This document shows positions 1 to 5,246 of a stretch of DNA of 7,501 bases, piece after piece. The DNA is from Nitrospirota bacterium (GTDB taxonomy: Bacteria > Nitrospirota > 9FT-COMBO-42-15 > HDB-SIOI813). Every line of letters begins with the position of its first letter. Positions within the stretch are counted from its first letter, which is position 1. The position numbers were made by a program, and so were the translations under genes. The stretch spans positions 1 through 7,501 of the forward strand of contig JACRGZ010000098.1 of NCBI GenBank assembly GCA_016234155.1, written 5' to 3'. The notes beneath the pieces are model-generated. The model saw nothing but the letters and a program-made list of their open reading frames with translations, was not told the origin of the DNA and searched no databases.

Positions 1-356
1 CCGCCAAACCAGCGGGCGGCGATACGCCCGTTATCTTCACGGTTCCACGGGCAACCCCACCGCTCTACCTGAATAACCTCTTTTGACGCATCACGGACAA
101 ATGCCTCTACTGCATCCTGGTCAGCAAGGTAGTCACTCCCCTTGATTGTATCGTATGCATGCAAATCATGGGTGTCGTCTTCTTTCAATACGGCTGCACA
201 TCCGCCCTCTGCCGCTACAGTGTGGCTACGCATAGGGTAGACCTTGGAAACGACTGCAGTCTTCAAAGAAGGATGGGAATGGGCAATAGCAATGGCGGCC
301 CGAAGTCCGGCCCCGCCACCGCCTATGATAAGGATGTCGTGAGATAAAGCTTCCAT
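1..356 (-). CDS. frdA: Fumarate reductase / succinate dehydrogenase flavoprotein subunit, N-terminal part (cut by window edge)
   Basis: This is the catalytic FAD subunit of the fumarate reductase/succinate dehydrogenase complex, which interconverts fumarate and succinate at the inner membrane with an FeS subunit and a membrane anchor. Only the first 118 codons are in view. The N-terminus shows the Rossmann dinucleotide-binding motif IIGGGGAGLRAA (residues 10-21), then SKVYPMRSHTVAAEGG. His45 of that motif is at the position of the covalent FAD-linking histidine of E. coli FrdA, and GCPWNRED and RWFGG follow, as in E. coli FrdA. The start ATG (356-354) follows the yjbQ stop codon with no intervening base. 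The only ribosome-binding-like sequence, AGAAGAG, lies inside the yjbQ end, so translation is probably coupled. FrdB and the anchor would be expected beyond the left edge. FrdA versus SdhA cannot be decided from this part, though the similarity reads closer to FrdA. Confidence 0.93.
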   Translation of the reverse strand, partial: MEALSHDILIIGGGGAGLRAAIAIAHSHPSLKTAVVSKVYPMRSHTVAAEGGCAAVLKEDDTHDLHAYDTIKGSDYLADQDAVEAFVRDASKEVIQVERWGCPWNREDNGRIAARWFG

Positions 357-755
357 TTACTCTTCTATAACCTTCACCTGCACCTTCCTCTCCCTCGGCC
401 CGTCAAACTCGCAGAAGAATATTGATTGCCACGTCCCAAGGAGGGGTTCGCCTTTGTCTATCATTATATGCACTGAGGAACCAACGATGCCTGTCTTGAT
501 ATGCGCAGCAGAATTCCCTTCAGCATGAAGATAATCACTTTCAAGGGGAATTAACTCATCCAGCTTGTCAATAAAGTCCCTCATCACGTCAGGATCCGCC
601 CCTTCATTTATTGTAATTCCTGCTGTGGTATGAGGAACAAATATTGTACATATTCCTTCTCTGACGCCGAGGTCATATATCACCCCCCTGACCTCTTTGG
701 TTATATCCACTGTTTCAATCCTCTTTTTCGTCTTAACAGTGAGAATTCTAATCAT
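357..755 (-). CDS. yjbQ: YjbQ family protein (UPF0047)
   Basis: A 132-residue protein of the widespread YjbQ/UPF0047 family, small soluble trimeric beta-proteins. Family members have been reported to have a weak thiamine-phosphate synthase activity; the true physiological role is not settled. Visible family motifs are PHTTAGITINEGADPDV (41-57), HAEGNSAAHIK (77-87), LGTWQ (106-110) and FCEFDGPRERKV (114-125). Length and ends are normal for the family. The start is ATG 755-753: the upstream frame carries TAA a few codons before it and offers no other start. A good Shine-Dalgarno sequence is not placed directly before this ATG. AGGTG (775-771) instead fits a three-codon mini-ORF whose TGA overlaps the yjbQ ATG. 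The gene abuts frdA downstream, which suggests a shared transcript. Confidence 0.95.
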   Translation of the reverse strand: MIRILTVKTKKRIETVDITKEVRGVIYDLGVREGICTIFVPHTTAGITINEGADPDVMRDFIDKLDELIPLESDYLHAEGNSAAHIKTGIVGSSVHIMIDKGEPLLGTWQSIFFCEFDGPRERKVQVKVIEE

Positions 756-763
756 ATATTCAT
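752..763 (-). other. Three-codon mini-ORF overlapping the yjbQ start (possible coupling device)
   Basis: On the minus strand ATG AAT ATA TGA begins 7 nt after AGGTG (775-771), and its stop overlaps the yjbQ start as ATGA (755-752). yjbQ's own ATG has AGGTG 15 nt upstream, which is too far for a normal ribosome-binding site. This could let ribosomes stop and restart at yjbQ. It is very short and could be chance. Confidence 0.25.
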
Positions 764-789
764 AATGTTACACCTGTCAAGATTTTTTT

Positions 790-819
790 TCAGCAATTCT
801 TTTGCTTTTGCTTTTTCAT
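790..819 (-). other. Candidate 9-codon leader peptide ORF upstream of yjbQ
   Basis: On the minus strand GGGGAGG (832-826) is followed after 6 nt by ATG (819-817), opening a nine-residue ORF, MKKQKQKNC, that ends in TGA (792-790). The Shine-Dalgarno match and spacing are the best in the yjbQ leader, yet the ORF is tiny and Lys/Gln-rich. It ends in an A8 run, and yjbQ starts 34 nt further on. It may be a translated leader or simply the remains of an older start. The same bases on the plus strand form the spacer of the Nudix promoter. Confidence 0.22.
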
Positions 820-847
820 TGCATACCTCCCCTTCATTTGCTAATAT
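819..847 (+). promoter_or_regulatory. Candidate sigma70-type promoter of the Nudix gene, giving a leaderless mRNA
   Basis: TTGCAT (819-824) and TAATAT (842-847) are separated by 17 bases and match the housekeeping -35/-10 consensus well. The -10 ends only 9 bases before the ATG at 857, so transcription would begin at about 854-857, and no Shine-Dalgarno sequence precedes the ATG. The -10 lies in TAATATTA (842-849), a perfect palindrome that also reads as TAATAT on the minus strand toward yjbQ. No convincing minus-strand -35 was found. Confidence 0.45.
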
Positions 848-856
848 TAAAGCGTC

Positions 857-1291
857 ATGCGATATGGAACCTGCCCACACTGCGGGGCTGCAATTCAGCC
901 CAGGAATCCCTTCCCTACGGTTGACATTATCATAGAACTCGAGGACAAGGGAATTGTGCTGATCAAGCGGAAAAATCCGCCTTATGGATGGGCCATCCCA
1001 GGGGGTTTTGTTGATTACGGGGAATCTATTGAAGATGCGGCTATGCGTGAGGCATTGGAAGAGACCTCGCTGAAAGTGGAGCTTATAAGGCAGTTCCATG
1101 TATATTCTGCACCTGACCGCGACCCCAGGCTGCATGCGATTGCTACTGTCTTTATCGCACGCGCCGGCGGGACTCCAAGGGCAGCGGATGATGCAAAAGA
1201 GGCGGAGGTATTTACAAAAGATACCCTGCCTGATGGGATAGCCTTCGATCATAAAAAGATACTGCATGATTATTTTAGCAAAAGGTACTGA
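857..1291 (+). CDS. Nudix hydrolase, ADP-ribose-pyrophosphatase-like
   Basis: A 144-residue Nudix hydrolase, expected to cleave a nucleoside diphosphate linked to another moiety, with Mg2+ held by the Nudix box. The box spans GFVDYGESIEDAAMREALEE (about 70-89) followed by TSL. It has the GX5EX7REUXEE core, but the usual Gly of the final xGU is Ser. The NPFPTVDIIIE and KRKNPPYGWAIPGGFVDYGES blocks resemble bacterial and archaeal ADP-ribose-type Nudix enzymes; the substrate cannot be fixed from sequence. The N-terminus has one CPHCG knuckle (C6, C9), as if a zinc ribbon common in relatives had lost its other half. An in-frame TAA at 848-850, two codons before the ATG, rules out a longer form. 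The gene diverges from yjbQ and converges on thiI, so it is probably a single transcription unit. Confidence 0.92.
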   Translation: MRYGTCPHCGAAIQPRNPFPTVDIIIELEDKGIVLIKRKNPPYGWAIPGGFVDYGESIEDAAMREALEETSLKVELIRQFHVYSAPDRDPRLHAIATVFIARAGGTPRAADDAKEAEVFTKDTLPDGIAFDHKKILHDYFSKRY

Positions 1292-1295
1292 AAGT

Positions 1296-1313
1296 GGTGG
1301 GCATTGCCCAACC
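1296..1313. terminator. Weak hairpin between convergent Nudix and thiI genes
   Basis: GGTGGGC (1296-1302), loop ATT, then GCCCAACC (1306-1313) forms a short stem with one bulge in the 42-base gap between the two stop codons. No T-run follows on either strand, so it is at best a weak bidirectional terminator. Confidence 0.2.
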
Positions 1314-1333
1314 TATGGTACACAGCCAAAGGC

Positions 1334-2479
1334 TCATAGGCATTTCATGTTGTCAAAGGCCATATTCAGCAGCTTTTCTATGTCAAGCCTTTTCTCCACC
1401 CTTTCTATTTCTCTTATAGTAGTCCGCACAGCGGGGTTTTTAGGGATAAACATCTGGCAGCAATCCTGATCAGGGATGATGGATATATCATATGTGCCGA
1501 GCTTCTTTGCCTGATCCATTATCTCCCCTTTATCCATCCCTATAAGCGGCCGTATTACAGGCAGTCCTGCTGCATTCTCAATAGTGGCGATATTTTCAAG
1601 TGTCTGTGATGCCACCTGACCGATACTCTCGCCTGTCACAAGCGCCAGGGCACCAACTTCACACGCAATCCGCTCTGCAAGCCGTAACATCATGCGCCTG
1701 TATAAGACAACCCTGTATCTTGCAGGCACGCTTAACACTATTTCCTTCTGTACGTCACCAAAGGATATAAGATACAGTTTAGAAGGATGCTGATATTGAT
1801 TTAATATCTCTGTTATATCCTGAACCTTTTCCTGCGATGCCTTGCTTAAATACGGGTAGCTGTGAAAATGGACAAATACCACAGAACATCCGCGCCTCAT
1901 CACCCGGTATGCTGCAACAGGTGAATCAATACCGCCTGAGAGGAGGCAGACCACCTTTCCGCTTGTCCCCACGGGAAGGCCGTTGAGACCCGGAGGTTTT
2001 TCAGTATAGAAGTACGCATCACCTGACAGTATCTCTATAAAAATAGTGAGCCCCGGGCTGGTTAAGTTAACCTTAGCCCCTGTTGATTCCTTTATGTGGG
2101 CGCCGACTATTCTGTCTACATCCATTGATGTCAGTGGGTATGCCTTATAAGCCCTTTTGGTTGATATCCTGAAACTCGTAAATTCTTTATCTTTGATATA
2201 CTGGTGAATCTCTCGTTTGAGGATTTCTACATCACTGGAGACCTTTCGCGCAATAGAAAAATTAGCTATCCCAAAGACCTTGGAAAGTTGTGCAGCGATC
2301 TGAACCTCCTCTGCATCCGGCATCAGATCTAAAATAATCCTCCCATCCTTTTCTCTGACCTGTTTAACACCAAGTCCTTCTGTGGTGTATTTAATATTTT
2401 CTATCAATTTACGGACAAATATATACCTGTTTTTCCCTTTAAGCGCTATCTCCTGGTAGTGGATTATGATGTGCTTAAT
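1334..2479 (-). CDS. thiI: tRNA 4-thiouridine sulfurtransferase ThiI, rhodanese-less form, probable AUU start
   Basis: ThiI adenylates U8 of tRNA and, with a persulfide donor, makes 4-thiouridine; in some bacteria it also supplies sulfur for thiamine. With the start proposed here it has 381 residues. The N-terminal ferredoxin-like/THUMP part begins KHIIIHYQEIALKGKNR (2-18). The PP-loop SGGIDSP is at 181-187, TGESIGQVASQTLENI at about 283-298, and DCCQMFIPKNP at 339-349, whose cysteines are close to the position of E. coli Cys344. The protein stops without a rhodanese domain, as in many shorter ThiI proteins. The first conventional-type start in frame is TTG at 2407-2405, which would delete 24 conserved residues. 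Upstream, before an in-frame TGA (2494-2492), no ATG, GTG or TTG exists. ATT at 2479-2477 sits exactly where Met is expected, 5 nt after AAGGG (2489-2485). The function is sure; the AUU start is inferred. Confidence 0.95.
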   Translation of the reverse strand: MKHIIIHYQEIALKGKNRYIFVRKLIENIKYTTEGLGVKQVREKDGRIILDLMPDAEEVQIAAQLSKVFGIANFSIARKVSSDVEILKREIHQYIKDKEFTSFRISTKRAYKAYPLTSMDVDRIVGAHIKESTGAKVNLTSPGLTIFIEILSGDAYFYTEKPPGLNGLPVGTSGKVVCLLSGGIDSPVAAYRVMRRGCSVVFVHFHSYPYLSKASQEKVQDITEILNQYQHPSKLYLISFGDVQKEIVLSVPARYRVVLYRRMMLRLAERIACEVGALALVTGESIGQVASQTLENIATIENAAGLPVIRPLIGMDKGEIMDQAKKLGTYDISIIPDQDCCQMFIPKNPAVRTTIREIERVEKRLDIEKLLNMAFDNMKCL

Positions 2480-2512
2480 ATTTTCCCTTAGTCAGGATTC
2501 GAGGATTAACCA

Positions 2513-2540
2513 CTTGAACCCTTGACCCCTTGAACCCTTC
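2513..2540. repeat. Three-copy 8-bp tandem repeat (CTTGAMCC)
   Basis: CTTGAACC (2513-2520), CTTGACCC (2521-2528) and CTTGAACC (2529-2536) are tandem copies, followed by the start of a fourth (CTTC). Each unit carries a TTGAAC or TTGACC hexamer that resembles a -35 box on the plus strand. The repeat lies between the divergent thiI and four-cysteine genes. Confidence 0.75.
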
Positions 2541-2551
2541 TCATTTATACT
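2522..2551 (+). promoter_or_regulatory. Candidate promoter of the four-cysteine small gene
   Basis: TTGACC (2522-2527) and TATACT (2546-2551) each differ from the sigma70 consensus by one base, with an 18-base spacer. Transcription would start at about 2557-2560, immediately before the AAGGAGG ribosome-binding site at 2561-2567, leaving a leader of only about 15 bases. The -35 belongs to the second unit of the tandem repeat. Confidence 0.5.
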
Positions 2552-2573
2552 GTATTTAAGAAGGAGGTTATTG

Positions 2574-2774
2574 ATGAACACGATCTGTCCTTTTATGAGC
2601 ACTGCTGCTGAAGAAGTTTTATGCAAAGAAAATTGTGCCCTCTACGTAGCGGGGCAGGGTAAAAACTGCGTATTATCAAGGCTGCCTATTTATTATAATC
2701 AGACAAGGGAGGCTATTACTGTTATTTCAAACAGGATGGATGCACTCCTCGCACTCAGTAAAAATAAAGTATAA
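2574..2774 (+). CDS. Small four-cysteine protein of unknown function
   Basis: A 66-residue protein I cannot assign to a named family. Start ATG 2574 is chosen over the TTG at 2571 because AAGGAGG (2561-2567) lies at the ideal 6-nt distance. The N-terminal half has cysteines at 5, 17, 21 and 32 (CPFMS, CKENCALYV, GKNCVL), a C-X11-C-X3-C-X10-C pattern that could hold a metal or an Fe-S cluster. The C-terminal half, about 36-66, looks helical and has no cysteines. No signal peptide or membrane segment is present, so it should be cytoplasmic. It has its own plausible promoter and stands alone, divergent from thiI and convergent with purA. The ATAA containing its TAA stop is also the left copy of the direct repeat flanking the adjoining MITE-like element. 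The near-perfect ribosome-binding site and the regular cysteine spacing argue for a real gene. Confidence 0.75.
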   Translation: MNTICPFMSTAAEEVLCKENCALYVAGQGKNCVLSRLPIYYNQTREAITVISNRMDALLALSKNKV

Positions 2775-2944
2775 GAGGCTCTTGCAAAAGTCTATGTCAT
2801 CCCCGAAATCTTCTATCCGTCCCCGAGTGCTTCTATCGGGGATAGAAACATTCGGGGACGGATATGATTTTTTGTAATAATACAATAGATTCCCGCTTAA
2901 AGCATGCGGGAATGACAGCATTTTTAGACTTTTGCAAGAGCCTC
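2775..2944. mobile_element. MITE-like palindromic element, 170 bp, with 20-bp terminal inverted repeats and ATAA duplication
   Basis: The ends are perfect 20-bp inverted repeats, GAGGCTCTTGCAAAAGTCTA at 2775-2794 and its complement at 2925-2944. They are flanked by direct ATAA (2771-2774 and 2945-2948), consistent with a 4-bp target-site duplication. Just inside are near-complementary TGTCATCCCCG (2795-2805) and CGGGAATGACA (2907-2917). The interior holds two hairpins: a 13-bp stem 2814-2826/2852-2864 with a nested 7-bp stem 2831-2837/2841-2847, and an 8-bp stem 2889-2896/2906-2913. There is no coding capacity, so it would depend on a transposase elsewhere. The family is not identified. The element fills the gap between the converging small gene and purA. 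Confidence 0.75.
2814..2873 (+). terminator. Terminator-like hairpin inside the MITE-like element
   Basis: The 13-bp stem 2814-2826/2852-2864, with its nested stem, is followed on the plus strand by TGA and then six T (2868-2873), a rho-independent-like arrangement. It could end transcripts of the small four-cysteine gene, and so be a use of the inserted element by the host. No comparable T-run follows a stem on the purA strand. Confidence 0.4.
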
Positions 2945-2949
2945 ATAAA

Positions 2950-4236
2950 TCAGAAGATCTTTCTTAAGATTATCGTCTCATCTCTCCTAAAGCCTGTAGA
3001 GATGATATCAACCTCTACGCCTATTAAATCCTTTATCCGCTCAATATATTTTTTTGCATTTAGTGGTAACTCTTCATATTTTGAAATTCCGGAAGTGGAC
3101 ACCTTCCACCCCTCTATTGATTCTAATACAGGTTCACATCCCTCTAATACCTTTAATTCAGAGGGCATCTCGCTATATATCTTCCCCTCAAAGCTGTATC
3201 CGGTACATATCTTAATCTCATCGAGATCATCAAGTACGTCTAACTTAGTTATAGCCATTCCTGTAAACCCGTTTACCCTTGCCGCATAACGTGTTGCAAG
3301 GACATCAAACCACCCGCACCTTCTTGGCCTGCCGGTTGTTGCGCCGTACTCTCTTCCCTTGTCTCTCAGAAACTCACCTGTCGCGTCTTTAAGCTCTGTC
3401 GGGAATGGCCCGCTCCCAACCCTTGTTGTATATGCCTTTACTACACCCACCACTTTGTTTATTTCTGTTGGGCCTACACCGGACCCTGTACAGGCGCCGC
3501 CTGCTGTAGCATTAGACGATGTTACATAGGGATAAGTGCCATGGTCAACATCGAGATGCGTCCCCTGGGCGCCCTCAAAAAGTATATTCTTCCCTTCGGC
3601 TAATGCCTGATTTAACAGGACTGATGTATCGCCGGCAAAATCTCTCAACCTTGCTGCATAGCCTGTGTATTCTTTGTAGACCTCATCAAGCACAAATCCC
3701 TTAACACCGTATAGCCTTTCAAGGAAGTAATTCATCTCCTGTATATTGATCATCAATTTTTCCATCAAAATCTCTTCATCCAGGATATCCACAACCCTGA
3801 TCCCCACCCTCGCCATCTTATCGGCATAAGTGGGACCTATTCCCCGTCCTGTTGTGCCTATTCTAAGGGAGCCTTTCTGTTTCTCGCTCTCTTTCTCAAT
3901 GGCACGGTGATAAGGCATTATAATATGGGCCCTTCCGCTTATAAAAAGATTATCCTTTACCTCTATCCCCTTTTCCCGAAGGCCGTCTATCTCAGTCAAC
4001 AGTGCATGAGGGTCTATGACTACGCCATTCCCTATAACACACTTTTTCCCCGGACGGAGTATCCCGGAAGGAATAAGGTGGAGTATAAACTCCTCATCCC
4101 CTATAACAACCGTGTGACCTGCATTATGTCCACCCTGATAGCGGACAATATAGTCTGCATCTTCGGTCAGGAGGTCAACAATCTTCCCCTTTCCCTCATC
4201 ACCCCACTGGGCGCCGGTAATAACTACAGTTGACAT
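2950..4236 (-). CDS. purA: Adenylosuccinate synthetase
   Basis: This cytoplasmic enzyme joins IMP and aspartate with GTP hydrolysis to adenylosuccinate, the first committed step from IMP to AMP. The 428-residue length is normal and the protein is complete. WGDEGKGK (11-18) carries catalytic Asp13, and GGHNAGH (35-41) carries His41. IGTTGRGIGPTYADK (126-140) is the IMP/GTP-contacting loop, EGAQGTHLDVDHGTYPYVTS spans 221-240, GATTGRPRRCGW is at 298-309, and TKLDVLD (330-336) is the guanine-recognition motif. The start ATG 4236-4234 is preceded by AAGGG at 7 nt. The gene follows the small exported-protein gene on the same strand after a 120-base spacer holding a large inverted repeat, so its expression may be independent of that gene. 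The stop lies 2 bases from the right ATAA copy flanking the MITE-like element. Confidence 0.98.
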   Translation of the reverse strand: MSTVVITGAQWGDEGKGKIVDLLTEDADYIVRYQGGHNAGHTVVIGDEEFILHLIPSGILRPGKKCVIGNGVVIDPHALLTEIDGLREKGIEVKDNLFISGRAHIIMPYHRAIEKESEKQKGSLRIGTTGRGIGPTYADKMARVGIRVVDILDEEILMEKLMINIQEMNYFLERLYGVKGFVLDEVYKEYTGYAARLRDFAGDTSVLLNQALAEGKNILFEGAQGTHLDVDHGTYPYVTSSNATAGGACTGSGVGPTEINKVVGVVKAYTTRVGSGPFPTELKDATGEFLRDKGREYGATTGRPRRCGWFDVLATRYAARVNGFTGMAITKLDVLDDLDEIKICTGYSFEGKIYSEMPSELKVLEGCEPVLESIEGWKVSTSGISKYEELPLNAKKYIERIKDLIGVEVDIISTGFRRDETIILRKIF

Positions 4237-4256
4237 ATTGTTACCCTTAATAGTTC

Positions 4257-4334
4257 ACCGCAGAGACGCAAAGACGCAGAGAAATTCTGTTATTTGATTA
4301 ATTCCCATACTCAGCGCCTTTGCGTCTCTGCGGT
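4257..4334. repeat. Large inverted repeat of the CCGCAGAGACGCAAAG type
   Basis: ACCGCAGAGACGCAAAG (4257-4273) and its exact complement (4318-4334) form 17-bp arms. The match continues inward to 27 bp with three mismatches (4257-4283/4308-4334), around a 24-base loop. Outside are GTTC (4253-4256) and GAAC (4339-4342), the right one displaced by five bases. It lies upstream of purA and would put a strong hairpin in any leader read through from the gene before it. Similar words occur in spacers of many unrelated bacterial genomes, as I recall; I cannot name a family. Confidence 0.7.
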
Positions 4335-4356
4335 TAGCTGAACTTTTACCTTTTTA

Positions 4357-4980
4357 TTAAAACGGGCTAATAGCCATATACCCCTCAGGGATAGAAAATA
4401 ACGAGGGTTCTATAGCATCACTCTTAATATCCAAATACTCGATTATTCTTTTATTGTTGTCCTGGAGTTCAATCTCATATTTAACAGGCATCTCTTGAAG
4501 GCCATCAGCCCTCCAGACGGTGTATTGCTCCAGCACCTGCTCCTCCTTTTCCTTCCCCTTCTCCTTACCGCCTTTACGGATAACCTTCACTTCATATATG
4601 GTCGTGTGATGCCCCTGGATTGTCTCCTCACCTTTCTTTGTCTTTACTACCTTAACATCTTTATCGTCTGCATATCTCTTCTCCGGATCCGGCTCAAACA
4701 TTATCACTTCTTTTTCAATCCCTATATCCTGTTCCATGTATAACTTCACATTCAGCATGATGGTATATAACTTTTTCTTCTTAAAATCATATATCCTGAT
4801 CCCCGGATTACCCTCTATGCCGGCGGACTCCTCCTCTATCCTTACACTATCCCCTTCTGAAAAGAATCTCTGTTGCACTAAGACATCTTCTTTGTCTTTA
4901 GTTATTACTTTGATCTTTTTCAGAAAAGATACGCCTGCATATGCAGAATCTGCCAGGAAAATAGAGAGGAGCATTATCAT
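4357..4980 (-). CDS. Small exported protein of unknown function (possibly LolA/DUF4412-like fold)
   Basis: From the ATG at 4980 the protein has 207 residues. It opens with a hydrophobic segment ending in ADSAYA/G (about 10-16), a good signal-peptidase-I site, so export to the periplasm is likely. The rest reads as alternating beta-strands (GIRIYDFKKKKLYTIM, TTIYEVKVI, TVWRADGLQEMPVKYEIEL) ending in FSIPEGY. This resembles LolA-like or DUF4412-type periplasmic proteins, but the assignment is tentative. A Lys/Glu-rich loop (135-147) interrupts the central strands. The start is uncertain. ATG 4980 gives a signal peptide without a basic n-region, whereas the in-frame codons just upstream read I-I-R-K-T-I-L, which would provide one, but only from ATC or ATA codons. 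The open frame runs further up to 5232, but that part is repeat-derived. It lies between ychF and purA on the same strand. Confidence 0.72.
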   Translation of the reverse strand: MIMLLSIFLADSAYAGVSFLKKIKVITKDKEDVLVQQRFFSEGDSVRIEEESAGIEGNPGIRIYDFKKKKLYTIMLNVKLYMEQDIGIEKEVIMFEPDPEKRYADDKDVKVVKTKKGEETIQGHHTTIYEVKVIRKGGKEKGKEKEEQVLEQYTVWRADGLQEMPVKYEIELQDNNKRIIEYLDIKSDAIEPSLFSIPEGYMAISPF

Positions 4981-5020
4981 TAATATTGTTTTGCGGATGA
5001 TAAATTCACCCCCACCCTTA

Positions 5021-5043
5021 CCCTCCCCCTTCAAGGGGGAGGG
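5021..5043. repeat. Short C/G-run palindrome
   Basis: CCCTCCCCCTT (5021-5031) and AAGGGGGAGGG (5033-5043) form an 11-bp-arm perfect palindrome about one central base. It lies in the presumed leader of the exported-protein gene, followed on the minus strand by a G-rich stretch. It resembles the C-run/G-run hairpins upstream of ychF at 6397-6475. Confidence 0.65.
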
Positions 5044-5075
5044 GATTATAAAGTTACACATGGCACATATGCCAA

Positions 5076-5246
5076 GTTGACGCTCAAAAATGTCCACACC
5101 CACTTCGTGGGTACCCGAAGGAAGGACAAGGATTTGAGCCGAGGCGTACTTTTTCGTACGTTGAGGCTCAAATCCTTGTCCTGACGCCGCACGACCCGTT
5201 GCAATGCCTTCGGCGCAACGGGTGCCCCGCATTTTTCAGCGTCAAC
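5076..5246. mobile_element. Second palindromic element, about 171 bp, overlapping the ychF stop
   Basis: The ends are 17-bp inverted repeats with one mismatch: GTTGACGCTCAAAAATG at 5076-5092, and the complement of GTTGACGCTGAAAAATG at 5230-5246. Inside are three hairpins: ACCCAC/GTGGGT (5098-5103/5107-5112); an 18-bp perfect stem (5123-5140/5165-5182) with a nested CGTAC/GTACG; and ACCCGTTGC/GCAACGGGT (5194-5202/5215-5223). It has no coding capacity of its own. No clear target-site duplication is visible, so mobility is inferred from structure. Its terminus contains the ychF stop codon. It is unrelated in sequence to the element at 2775-2944. Confidence 0.6.

Noticed and set aside
751..780. 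TTGACA-N18-TATGAT on the minus strand as the yjbQ promoter
   Set aside because: The hexamers match well, but the -10 would overlap the yjbQ ATG and the transcript would begin inside the gene, with no usable downstream start.
752..1267. 171-residue minus-strand open frame opposite the Nudix gene
   Set aside because: It is antisense to a clear Nudix coding region, has no recognisable domain and has no plausible start signal.
2513..2540. CRISPR-like tandem repeats
   Set aside because: The units are 8 bp without spacers, and no cas gene is present.
2864..3289. 141-residue plus-strand open frame opposite the purA 3' end
   Set aside because: It begins inside the MITE-like element and runs antisense to purA. 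No family features were seen.
4981..5232. N-terminal extension of the exported protein up to an ATG at 5232
   Set aside because: The added 84 residues are encoded by the palindromic element and the C/G palindrome, and they precede a signal peptide. They are best read as an accidental open frame.
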